Source: Pseudoxanthomonas koreensis (GTDB taxonomy: Bacteria; Pseudomonadota; Gammaproteobacteria; Xanthomonadales; Xanthomonadaceae). Taken from it: DNA of 64,000 nt. Below, piece by piece: positions 43,037 through 50,833 of this stretch. The notes under the pieces are model-generated. The model was not told where the DNA came from. It ran no database searches and saw only the letters and a program-made list of their open reading frames with translations. The stretch is taken from positions 1-64,000 of the forward strand of contig NZ_PDWM01000008.1 in assembly GCF_010093225.1 (NCBI RefSeq), in the 5' to 3' direction. Position 1 is the first letter of the stretch; each line of letters opens with the position of its first letter. Position numbers and translations under genes: made by a program.

Positions 43037-45787
43037 TTACTGGTTGGAGTTGGGGCGGCGGCCGGCCAGCACGGACGGCTTGATCAGCTTGATGCCCTGC
43101 GCGGCGTTGTAGCCGTGGATCTCCTTCACATCGAGCTTGCGCATGAACGCGATGGTGTCGTTGGTGATGATCTGGCCGGGGACCATGATCGGGAACCCGG
43201 GCGGGTAGGGGATCACGAAGTTGGCCGAGACCATCTCCGGGCCGTCGCGCAGGCGCGCGTCGAGGTCGCTGCTGGCCAGCTTGATGTACTCGCAGTTCTC
43301 CTCGTCGTAGGCCATGAAGAACGCCGGGCGCATGTTGCCCTCGTTGCTGGGCGCGGCCGGGTTGTCGCGGAAGGCGTCGTGGAAACGGCTGAAGTTGGGC
43401 AGGTCCGGCACGTCGGTCATCAGCGACTTCACCCGGTCGGCGAAGATCTGCCTGTCCACCGTGCTGGCCTGCTCCAGCCGCGCCTCGATCTCGCGCGACA
43501 GGTCGGCCAGGGCCTTGATCAGCAGCGCCGCGTCGCTGTGGGTGTTGTTGATGTTGGTCTGGACCAGGATGCTGTTGCGCGAGGTCTTGTTGATCTGGAT
43601 GTCGAAGCGCTCGGCGAGCATGCCCTTGAACTGGGTGCCGTCAAAGCCGGCGGCGCCGCAGATCACGGTCAGCCGGGTCGGATCCAGCGCGAACTCGTCC
43701 TCGTCCCAGGCCTCGGCAGTCTGCGCCCAGCTCGCGTTCGGCGGGCCGTAGTCCTTCAGCCCGGAGGGCCGGAACTCGGCCGGGATCATCTCCTCCGGCG
43801 TGGCCACGCGGAAGTACTTGGAGATCAGCGGATGGTTGTTGATCGACTGGCGGATACGCAGGGCCAGGTCGGTCATCTTCAGGGTCAGCGCGTAGCCTTC
43901 CAGCTCCATCTGCCGCCGCGCCAGGTCCAGCGAGGCGATCAGCTGCAGGTTGGGCGAGGTCGAGGTGTGCGCCAGGAAGGCTTCCTGGAAGGTGCCCTGC
44001 ACCTTGTGGAAGTCGTCGTCCCAGATCAGCATCATCGAGCCCTGGCGGAACGCCGACATCGACTTGTGGGTGGAGTTGGTCTGGTAGACGCGGATCCGCA
44101 CCTTGTCCGGGTCGGGCAGGCGCCTGGCATCCACCGCGGCCGGGTCCTTCGGGTCCAGCGCCGGCGCGTCCTTGGCCCAGGCCTCGTACTCGGCGCGGTA
44201 GGCCTTGCTGCGGAAGCGCCGGGTCAGGGCGGCGGCCGCGCCCATCGCGGTGCGGCGGCGATGCAGCGGGTTGAAGCGGGCGAAGCCGAACCAGGCCTCG
44301 TCCCACAGGAACACCAGGTCCGGCTTGATCGCCAGGCACTCCTCCATGACCTTGCGCGGGTTGTACATGTGCCCGTCGAAGGTGCAGTTGGTCATGTCGA
44401 TCGCCTTGACCCGGTCCAGGGTGCCGGCGGCGGCGCAGTCCAGCAGCGCCTGCTTGATCGTGCGCAGCGGCACCGCGCCGTACATCGAGTACTCGGTCAG
44501 CGGGAAGGCTTCGACGTAGTACGGCTGGGCGCCGCTGAGCACGAAGCCGTAGTGGTGCGACTTGTGGCAGTTGCGGTCGACGATGACGATGTCGCCCGGC
44601 TTGCACACCGCCTGGACCACGATCTTGTTCGAGGTCGAGGTGCCGTTGGTGCCCAGGTAGGCGCGCTTGGCGCCGAACGCGCGGGCGATGGCTTCCTGCG
44701 CGCGCTTGATGTTGCCGGTCGGCTCCAGCAGGCTGTCCAGGCCGCCGGTGGTGGCCGAGGATTCGGCGAACAGGATGTTGGTGCCGTAGAACTCGCCCAT
44801 GTCGCGGATCCAGTTGGATCCGAAGATCGACTTGCCGCGCGCGATCGGCAGCGCGTGGAAGGTGCCGATCGGGCGCAGCGCGTACTTCTTCAGGTTGTCG
44901 AAGTACGGCGTCTCGTAGCGGTCCTTGATCCCGTCCAGCAGCGCCAGGTGGATCTCCATCGGCTCTTCGACGTGGTGGAACATGCGCCGGATCGGCGCGG
45001 CCGCCTCGCTGCCGGCCAGCTGCTCGGGGGCGCGGTCGGAGAGCAGGTACAGGTCGAGCTCGGGGCGGTAGTCCTTGATCTTGCCGGCCAGCGCGGTGGC
45101 CAGCGCGCCCGGATCGATGCTGCCCGGGTCGGCGTCGAAGTGGCGTTCGAGGAACGCCTTCAGGTCCGGGATGGCGTGGTGCGAGGCGTAGCCGAAGCCA
45201 TCGACCAGCACCACCGCCTGCAGGTCGAAATTGACCATCACCGCCAGCAGCGCGTCCTCCAGGCTGCCCACGTGCACGGCCGAATACTGGAAGGCGTCGT
45301 CGGCGCGCCGCATGCGCCGCATCTCCTCCTTGGCCCGCGCCCACTGCGACGGATCGCTCGGGGTCACCACCAGCACTTCGAAGTAGGGCTTTTCGGCGGT
45401 GCCGGTGACGTCCGGCGGCAGCGCGTCGAGCACCGCGCGGTCGGCGGCGTCGGCGGTGTTCCAGGCGGCATCATCGCGGCGGTAGTCGCCGGAGAGCAGG
45501 GCGCCGGACACCTTCTGCACCAGGCGCGCGAACAGCGGGGCATCGGCGCCATCCAGCGCATCGCGCAGGGCTGCCAGCAGGCGTTCGCCGGGGTAGGCCC
45601 AGCAATATTCGAGCCGGGTGACCGTGTCGAACAGCCTGGCGCAGGCGTCGCGCGCGGCGGCGCGGGATGCATCGCCGGCACTGGCCCAGGCGCGGGCGGC
45701 GGCATTGAGCTGGCGCCACTGGTCGCTGCGCAGCGAAGCGGCGACCAGGACGTTGGAAAGGGACGGATCCTTGCTGTGCGTGCTCAT
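43037..45787 (-). CDS. Large Orn/Lys/Arg-type PLP-dependent decarboxylase
   Basis: A 916-residue fold-type-I enzyme, longer than the 710-760 residues of the SpeF/LdcI/AdiA group. An N-terminal helical and wing region (about 1-300) precedes the PLP core. Core motifs are GTNGTSTSNKIVVQAVCKPGD, DRNCHKSHHYG, FLWDEAWFGFARF and NSTHKSMSAFRQGS with the PLP-binding Lys575. The C-terminal domain follows from about 740. It would decarboxylate an amino acid while consuming a proton. With AspT exchangers downstream, it forms an acid-resistance or energy-conserving cycle. The substrate is not settled by sequence; aspartate, arginine or lysine are possible. Box C lies about 100 bases upstream. Confidence 0.92.
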   Translation of the reverse strand: MSTHSKDPSLSNVLVAASLRSDQWRQLNAAARAWASAGDASRAAARDACARLFDTVTRLEYCWAYPGERLLAALRDALDGADAPLFARLVQKVSGALLSGDYRRDDAAWNTADAADRAVLDALPPDVTGTAEKPYFEVLVVTPSDPSQWARAKEEMRRMRRADDAFQYSAVHVGSLEDALLAVMVNFDLQAVVLVDGFGYASHHAIPDLKAFLERHFDADPGSIDPGALATALAGKIKDYRPELDLYLLSDRAPEQLAGSEAAAPIRRMFHHVEEPMEIHLALLDGIKDRYETPYFDNLKKYALRPIGTFHALPIARGKSIFGSNWIRDMGEFYGTNILFAESSATTGGLDSLLEPTGNIKRAQEAIARAFGAKRAYLGTNGTSTSNKIVVQAVCKPGDIVIVDRNCHKSHHYGFVLSGAQPYYVEAFPLTEYSMYGAVPLRTIKQALLDCAAAGTLDRVKAIDMTNCTFDGHMYNPRKVMEECLAIKPDLVFLWDEAWFGFARFNPLHRRRTAMGAAAALTRRFRSKAYRAEYEAWAKDAPALDPKDPAAVDARRLPDPDKVRIRVYQTNSTHKSMSAFRQGSMMLIWDDDFHKVQGTFQEAFLAHTSTSPNLQLIASLDLARRQMELEGYALTLKMTDLALRIRQSINNHPLISKYFRVATPEEMIPAEFRPSGLKDYGPPNASWAQTAEAWDEDEFALDPTRLTVICGAAGFDGTQFKGMLAERFDIQINKTSRNSILVQTNINNTHSDAALLIKALADLSREIEARLEQASTVDRQIFADRVKSLMTDVPDLPNFSRFHDAFRDNPAAPSNEGNMRPAFFMAYDEENCEYIKLASSDLDARLRDGPEMVSANFVIPYPPGFPIMVPGQIITNDTIAFMRKLDVKEIHGYNAAQGIKLIKPSVLAGRRPNSNQ

Positions 45788-45888
45788 GGTCGGCTCTCTG
45801 TGCGGCAGCGGTGCGCCGGGGGGACAGGAAAACCCCTCGAAAGTGGCCGGGGGGTGCGGCCACGCTAGAACTGCGTGGCGTGTGCCGA

Positions 45889-45907
45889 AATTGGCCCTTG
45901 GCCCTAC
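45889..45907 (-). promoter_or_regulatory. GGCCAA-type box C, upstream of the decarboxylase operon
   Basis: Read leftward it is GTAGGGCCAAGGGCCAATT, identical to box A over all 19 bases. It ends 101 bases before the decarboxylase ATG, and no gene lies between. Exact identity with an intergenic motif 37 kb away argues for a functional regulator site. Confidence 0.75.
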
Positions 45908-45998
45908 ACGCGGCCGTCACGCCGGAAATGGCGCCGCTCGCCGGCGGCGTCGTGCTCCATGACAGTACGATGTCGTCGCGTACCGGCAGGCAACAGGA

Positions 45999-46029
45999 GG
46001 CTCCGGTCCCGCGCCGCGGGACCGGAGCC
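45999..46029 (-). terminator. Hairpin between the two leftward operons
   Basis: GGCTCCGGTCCCGC (45999-46012) pairs perfectly with GCGGGACCGGAGCC (46016-46029) over a three-base loop: a 14-bp stem 24 bases after the beta-barrel gene. On the leftward strand TCCTGTTGCC follows, a weak U-tract. It probably separates the HlyD/NodT operon from the decarboxylase operon. Confidence 0.65.
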
Positions 46030-46053
46030 ATGGCTCACGCCGCCGGCGCCGGG

Positions 46054-46878
46054 CTAGAAGCGGTAGACCACGCCCAGCCGCAGGCCGCTGTCGATGAAGC
46101 GGAAATTGCCGTCGAAACTGTTGCGCTGGGCATCGGCCTCGATCCGGCGCATGGTGTAGTCCAGCGAGGCGCCCCAGTTCTCCCAGGGGAACCACTCCAC
46201 GCCGAAGCGGCCGGTGGTGATGTCGGCGTCGATGTTGTCGATGTTGGTGGTGAAGTAGCCCACGTCCGCCGACAGGCGCCAGTCGCTGTTGCCCGGCACC
46301 CAGCGCCAGCTGCCGCCGATGGACGGTGCCGGCAGGTCGGCGCTGACGCTGCTGCTGACGCTGCCGCTGCCGACCGGCTGGCCGTTGGCGTCGAGCTCCA
46401 GCTCCAGCCCCAGGGCGACGCGGTACCAGACCAGGCCCACGCGCGGGCCGAGCACCCAGCTGTCGCGGTCCATGGCCCAGTAGGTGTAGGAGGCCTCGTA
46501 GGCGTCGAGGTCCAGGCTTGCGCTCAGCGTGCTGGAAACGGGGTAGACCACGCCGTCGAACTCGATGTCGCGGTCGATCCGGCGGGTGCCGTCGCCGTCG
46601 TCCTGGTAATAGGACAGGCCGAACTCGTGCTTCTCCCAGGGGCGCCAGCTGGCGCCGACGATGGCGATCACGTTGTCCTGGCCGATGCCCAGGTCGCGGT
46701 TCAGGTCGATGCGGGTGCCTTCGTCGGTCTCGCCGTCGGCGCGCATCTTGGTGTCGAAATCGGTGACGTAGCCGCCGATGCGCGCGCTGAAGGTATCCAG
46801 CGGCTCCAGCGCACGGCACTCGGGCGCGGCGATGGCGAGCAGGGCGGTGGCGAGGAGGGCGGGACGGAGGGCTTTCAT
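46054..46878 (-). CDS. Outer-membrane beta-barrel protein
   Basis: A 274-residue protein with a signal peptide (MKALRPALLATALLAIAAPECRA). Regular amphipathic strands follow, such as FSARIGGYVTDFDTKMRAD, NVIAIVGASWRPWEKHEFGLSYYQ, YEASYTYWAMDRDSWVLGPRVGLVWYRV and WGASLDYTMRRIEA. It ends in the typical aromatic strand SGLRLGVVYRF. It is probably an eight- to twelve-stranded barrel of the OmpW/OmpA-barrel size range. It closes the operon with receiver, DUF3302, HlyD and NodT genes, 26 bases after the last. Its specific role is unknown. Confidence 0.8.
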   Translation of the reverse strand: MKALRPALLATALLAIAAPECRALEPLDTFSARIGGYVTDFDTKMRADGETDEGTRIDLNRDLGIGQDNVIAIVGASWRPWEKHEFGLSYYQDDGDGTRRIDRDIEFDGVVYPVSSTLSASLDLDAYEASYTYWAMDRDSWVLGPRVGLVWYRVALGLELELDANGQPVGSGSVSSSVSADLPAPSIGGSWRWVPGNSDWRLSADVGYFTTNIDNIDADITTGRFGVEWFPWENWGASLDYTMRRIEADAQRNSFDGNFRFIDSGLRLGVVYRF

Positions 46879-46904
46879 GGCGGTTCCCTTGGTATGGGGG
46901 GCGA

Positions 46905-48368
46905 TCAGGGTGAGTCGCTGGTGGCGACGGGAGTGGCGGCGGTTGGGGGTGCTTCGCCGAAGGTGCCGCCCAGGGCGAGGTGCAGGTCGACGCGGCGGGC
47001 CAGGCGTTCGCGCTGCACGTGCAACAGTGCCACTTCCGCGCTCCACTGGGCGAGCTGGCGCTGGTTCACCGCGCGCAGGTCGGACTTGCCGACGCGGTAG
47101 GCGTCCTGCTCCAGGCGGGTGGCGTCGCGGCTGGCGGCGGCGGCATCGCCGAGGATGCGCTCGCGCTCGGCCAGCACGCGGTCGGCATTGAGCGCGTCCT
47201 CGACCTCGGCCAGCGCCAGCAGCGCGCGGCGGGCGTAATCGGCCACGGCCACCTTCTGTTCGGCGGTGCGCACGTCGACCTGCCCGCTCAGCGCGCCGCC
47301 GGTGTACAGCGGGATGATCGCGGTGGCGGCGGTGCTGGCGGTAGTCTGCTCGAGGTCGTCGCGTACCTCCAGCGCCTCGTTGCTGATCCGGCCGTAGCCG
47401 GCCGACAGCGACAGGCCCGGCAGCATCGAGGCCTTGGCTTCGCCGACGCGGTCGAAGGCGGCGGCCACGCGGCGTTCGGCCGCGACCATGTCCGGGCGCC
47501 GGTTGAGCGCGTCCATCGGGATGCCGGCGGGGACCGGGCCGGGGAACGGGGTGAGCTGGTCGCGGGTGGCCAGGGTCGCGCCGGGGGAGCGGCCCCGCAG
47601 CAGTTCCAGCGCACGCAGCGCCTGGCGGTGCGCCAGCTCGACCTGCTGCTGCGCATCGGCATAGCCGGACAGGCTGGCGCGCGCGGCCATGATGTCGGCG
47701 TCGGTGCCGATGCCCACGCGCCGGCGCTGCTCGCTCATCCCGAGTAGGTTTTCCGCCGAGCCGACCATGTCGGCCGCCAGCTTCTGCTGCAGGCGGGTCT
47801 CGCTGGCCACGAACCAGGCCCGGGCGACCGCGGCGGCCAGCGACTGCTGGGCGTAGCGGTAGTCGGCGCCGGTGGCGTCGCGCGAGGCGCGGGCGGCGTT
47901 GCGCGCGTAGCGCATGCGGCCCCACAGGTCGATTTCCCACGACAGCCGCAGCATCACGCCGCTGAGCAGCGCGACCAGGTCGGCCACCGGCTTGGAGCCG
48001 GCGCGGCCGAGCACGCCGATTGCCGGCTTGAGCTGGGCCTCGGCGATGTCGACCTGCGCGTTGGCCTGCTCCAGGCGGGCCGAAGCGATCCACAGGTCCG
48101 GGTTGTTCTCCAGCGCCTCGTGCACCAGGCGGGTGAGCTCGGCGTCGTCGAAGTTCGCCAGCCAGCCGTCGTCCACCTGCGCGGCGCTGGCTTCGGCCGA
48201 CCAGTTCGGCGGGACCACCACCTTGCCCAGCGCCTGCGCCTGCACCTCCGAGGCGGTGGGCTCGGGCATCACCGCGCAGCCGGTCGCCAGGCTCAGCAGG
48301 AAGGTCGCGGCCGCCACGCGCAGCGCAGTGGGAACGGTCCGGAAGGTGGCGGGGCGGGCGGGGCGCAT
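46905..48368 (-). CDS. NodT/OprM-family outer-membrane efflux lipoprotein
   Basis: A 487-residue outer-membrane factor. The lipoprotein signal ends in LATGC. The OEP repeats follow with VDDGWLANFDDAELTRLVHEALENNPDLWIASARLEQANAQVDIAEAQLKPAI and, in the second half, LNRRPDMVAAERRVAAAFDRVGEAKASMLPGLSLSAGYG. These form the barrel and the periplasmic alpha-helical tunnel. It would pair with the HlyD adaptor encoded five bases upstream. Notably, no inner-membrane pump of the RND, MFS or ABC type is encoded in this operon. Confidence 0.92.
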   Translation of the reverse strand: MRPARPATFRTVPTALRVAAATFLLSLATGCAVMPEPTASEVQAQALGKVVVPPNWSAEASAAQVDDGWLANFDDAELTRLVHEALENNPDLWIASARLEQANAQVDIAEAQLKPAIGVLGRAGSKPVADLVALLSGVMLRLSWEIDLWGRMRYARNAARASRDATGADYRYAQQSLAAAVARAWFVASETRLQQKLAADMVGSAENLLGMSEQRRRVGIGTDADIMAARASLSGYADAQQQVELAHRQALRALELLRGRSPGATLATRDQLTPFPGPVPAGIPMDALNRRPDMVAAERRVAAAFDRVGEAKASMLPGLSLSAGYGRISNEALEVRDDLEQTTASTAATAIIPLYTGGALSGQVDVRTAEQKVAVADYARRALLALAEVEDALNADRVLAERERILGDAAAASRDATRLEQDAYRVGKSDLRAVNQRQLAQWSAEVALLHVQRERLARRVDLHLALGGTFGEAPPTAATPVATSDSP

Positions 48369-48373
48369 GGCGG

Positions 48374-49558
48374 TCAGTGCAGCTTGAGGACGAGCCAGTC
48401 GAGCTTGGTGCCGACCCGCAGGATCACCTTGCGCACGATGTGGATCATCGTGCCGCGTTCGGTGTAGACGGCGCCCTGGCCCTGCGCGCCCATCGCCAGG
48501 AAGGTGTGCTCGTCGGCGCCGACCGGGCGCAGCCGCACCGCGATCTTGCCCGGGGGCACCGGCTGGGTCACGTTCTGCCCCGGCAGGGTGCCGCCCATCG
48601 GCAGCTGGCCGGTGCTGGACGCCCACACCACCGAATCGACCTCGCACTTGATGATCCGGTTGGGCATCACCTTCAGCGCGACCTCGGCCTCGTTGCCCGG
48701 CTCGATGTAGCGCAGCTCGTTCTGCGCGTACATCGCCAGCACCCACTGCTCCTGCTCGACGAAGGTCATGACCGGGGTCAGCGGCAGGTTGGCGGCATAG
48801 GAGCCGACCCGCAGCTGCAGGTTGATCACGCTGCCGTCGGCCGGCGCGTACACGGTGGTCTGCTCCAGCTGCCAGCTGGCCTCGGCGATCTGCGCACGCA
48901 GTTGCTCGATCGCGGCCTTGGCCTGGGCGACCTCGGACAGCTGGCCGTCGCGGGTCTGCGCCGAGAGCTTCTGCTCGACCTGGGCCACGGTGGCGGTGGC
49001 CGAGGCCAGTTCCGAGCGCAGGCTGGCCGCTTCGGTCTCGGCCTGCTCGCGGTCGAACACCGAGCCGGCGCCGGTGCTGGCCAGTTCGGCGGTCTGCTTC
49101 TGGCGGCGCTCGGCCAGCGCCAGCCGCGAGGCGACCGACTCGCGGGCGGAACGCGCCGACTTGAGCTGCTCGCCCAGTTCGCGCTGGTAGGCCTGGGCCG
49201 AGTCGAGCTTGGCCTCCATTTCCGGCAGCTTGGCCTCCAGTGCGTTGAGTTCCTGCTGGAACGGCACCGGGTCGATCCGGAACAGCACCTCGCCCTTCTT
49301 CACCGGGCGGTTGGCCTCCACCGGCACCTCGATCACCCGCCCGGCCACGCGCGGCACCACCTGGACCACGTAGTTGACCACCCGCACGTCGGCGCTGGAC
49401 GGGGCGACGATGTTGAGGAACAGGATCAGCGCGGTCAGGAAGAAGATCGGCAGCGAGATGACGATGACCTGGGAAATGAAGTTCCAGGGCAGCCACTTGT
49501 ACTTGAAGAAGATCAGCCAGACGAAGAACGAGTAGATCAGCAGCAGGATGATTTCCAT
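48374..49558 (-). CDS. HlyD-family periplasmic adaptor (YiaV/EmrA-like)
   Basis: A 394-residue membrane-anchored adaptor. Two N-terminal hydrophobic segments (IILLLIYSFFVWLIFF and FISQVIVISLPIFFLTALILFL) precede a lipoyl half-motif (VVPRVAGRVIEVPVEANRPVKKGEVLFRIDP). A long coiled-coil hairpin spans about 95-225. The second half-lipoyl and beta-barrel part follow (TTVYAPADGSVINLQLRVGSY). The two transmembrane segments and the adjacent DUF3302 gene match the E. coli YiaV-YiaW pair. It would bridge the inner membrane to the NodT channel for export of an unknown molecule. Confidence 0.9.
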   Translation of the reverse strand: MEIILLLIYSFFVWLIFFKYKWLPWNFISQVIVISLPIFFLTALILFLNIVAPSSADVRVVNYVVQVVPRVAGRVIEVPVEANRPVKKGEVLFRIDPVPFQQELNALEAKLPEMEAKLDSAQAYQRELGEQLKSARSARESVASRLALAERRQKQTAELASTGAGSVFDREQAETEAASLRSELASATATVAQVEQKLSAQTRDGQLSEVAQAKAAIEQLRAQIAEASWQLEQTTVYAPADGSVINLQLRVGSYAANLPLTPVMTFVEQEQWVLAMYAQNELRYIEPGNEAEVALKVMPNRIIKCEVDSVVWASSTGQLPMGGTLPGQNVTQPVPPGKIAVRLRPVGADEHTFLAMGAQGQGAVYTERGTMIHIVRKVILRVGTKLDWLVLKLH

Positions 49559-49570
49559 GGTTCTTTCGCC

Positions 49571-50188
49571 TCAGGTCGGGCCGGCGGCCGGGGGCGCCGG
49601 GTCCTTCGCCCGGCCGGGGCCGGGCGACATCGCCATGGCCATCTCCAGCGCGCGCAGGCGCCGGCGCAGTTCCTCCAGTTCGCCGCTGGCCGCCGCAGCG
49701 GCCGCAGCGGCCGGTGCAGTCGCGTCCGCGGCTGCGGACGCCGCAGGCGCTTGGCTTGCGGTGGCCGGCGCCGGGTGACTGGAGGCGTCCTTGAGCGGGG
49801 TCATCGCCGCGTCGTGGTCGTCCTGGTGGTCGTCCTGGTCGGTGCCGTAGGCGAGCTTGTGCAGGACCGGCTTGGTATAGGCCCACAGCCAGGCCAGCGG
49901 CCACAGCAGGCCGCCGAAGACCAGCGACAGCAGGCACAGGATCTTGATCGCCCCCAGCTGCGGGTGGCGGCGGTTGTGGGCGATCTTCTCGGGCAGGATG
50001 TGGACCAGCCAGAACACCGCGATCAGCACCACCGGGACCACGATCAGCGCCAGCCAGGCGATGACGTCGGCCGCGGTGTCCAGCGCCTCGCCGCTGAGCA
50101 GCGAGGCGCTGGCCAGGCCCGGGGTGGTGGCGGCCAGCGCGGCGGCGGCGGGAAGGACGGAGCGCAGGGCGCGGCGTGGCAAAGACAT
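49571..50188 (-). CDS. DUF3302 (YiaW-like) inner-membrane protein
   Basis: A 205-residue protein. After an N-terminal hydrophobic segment, two strong helices (VIAWLALIVVPVVLIAVFWLVHILPEKIAHNRRHPQ and IKILCLLSLVFGGLLWPLAWLWAYTKPVLHKLAYGTD) define the DUF3302 core. The tail is long, Ala-rich and acidic to helical (SGELEELRRRLRALEMAM), longer than YiaW. It lies 12 bases before the HlyD gene, the same order as yiaW-yiaV. It probably works with the adaptor at the inner membrane; the function is unknown. Confidence 0.87.
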   Translation of the reverse strand: MSLPRRALRSVLPAAAALAATTPGLASASLLSGEALDTAADVIAWLALIVVPVVLIAVFWLVHILPEKIAHNRRHPQLGAIKILCLLSLVFGGLLWPLAWLWAYTKPVLHKLAYGTDQDDHQDDHDAAMTPLKDASSHPAPATASQAPAASAAADATAPAAAAAAAASGELEELRRRLRALEMAMAMSPGPGRAKDPAPPAAGPT

Positions 50189-50197
50189 CGTGTTCCC

Positions 50198-50614
50198 CTA
50201 CGGTAGGCCGCGGCCGGCGGTGCCGGCATCGCGTGGTCGGCCGTGGTGGTGCATGGCGGCGACGATCGCGCCGATGAGCACGTCGTCGTCCACCGGCTTG
50301 GCCAGGTAGTCGTCGACCCCGGCGGCGAAGGCGGCGGCGCGCATTTCCGCGGTCTCGTTGCCGGTCAGGATCACCACCGGCACCTCCAGCGCGCGTTCGC
50401 GCAGCGCCGCCTGCACGTCCAGGCCGGTAAGCCTGGGCATGTGCATGTCCAGCACCACGCAGTCGGGCGAGCTGTCGGTCACGTGGCGCAGGAATTCGGT
50501 GCCCGAGCCATAGGCAAGGACTTCGAAACCGGCCGCGCGAAGCAGGCGCTGCAGCGATTGCCGCACGTCATCTTCGTCATCGACCACGGCAACGATGGGC
50601 GGCTTTCCCGACAT
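50198..50614 (-). CDS. Receiver-only response regulator (FixJ-type REC)
   Basis: A 138-residue protein made of one REC domain. Acidic pocket DDEDD is at 12-16, the phospho-acceptor is Asp56 in VVLDMHMPRLTGLD, Thr84 is in ILTG, and Lys106 is in YLAKPVDD. No output domain follows; the tail HHHGRPRDAGTAGRGLP is disordered. It resembles the receiver of FixJ proteins and could act as a phosphate sink or allosteric partner of the kinase encoded divergently 219 bases away. It is the first gene of the leftward operon; box D is 34 bases upstream. Confidence 0.9.
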   Translation of the reverse strand: MSGKPPIVAVVDDEDDVRQSLQRLLRAAGFEVLAYGSGTEFLRHVTDSSPDCVVLDMHMPRLTGLDVQAALRERALEVPVVILTGNETAEMRAAAFAAGVDDYLAKPVDDDVLIGAIVAAMHHHGRPRDAGTAGRGLP

Positions 50615-50648
50615 GGCCGCACCTTCGCCCGGTGCCCCGGCGGGCGGC

Positions 50649-50667
50649 AATTGGCCGTTGGCCCTAC
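50649..50667 (-). promoter_or_regulatory. GGCCAA-type box D, between the receiver gene and the histidine-kinase gene
   Basis: Read leftward it is GTAGGGCCAACGGCCAATT, one base different from boxes A and C. It ends 34 bases before the receiver-gene ATG and lies about 166 bases from the divergent kinase start. It could serve autoregulation of the two-component genes as well as control of the leftward operon. Confidence 0.72.
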
Positions 50668-50833
50668 GCGCCGGGCGCCTATGTCCGGGCCGGGGCTTTG
50701 TGCGACGATCGCAGTGCCGGATCGGGTGCCGTGGCGGAACCGTCCGGCAGGGAATGCACCGGAGCGTGGGGTCCACGGCAGGATGCCGCCGGGCGCCGGA
50801 TGCGAACGTGATGTCGTCAGGGAAGGGGACTTG

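Noticed and set aside
43031-45868. Rightward open frame of about 945 codons opposite the decarboxylase
   Set aside because: The sense strand has all PLP-enzyme motifs. The antisense protein is low complexity and has no recognisable features.
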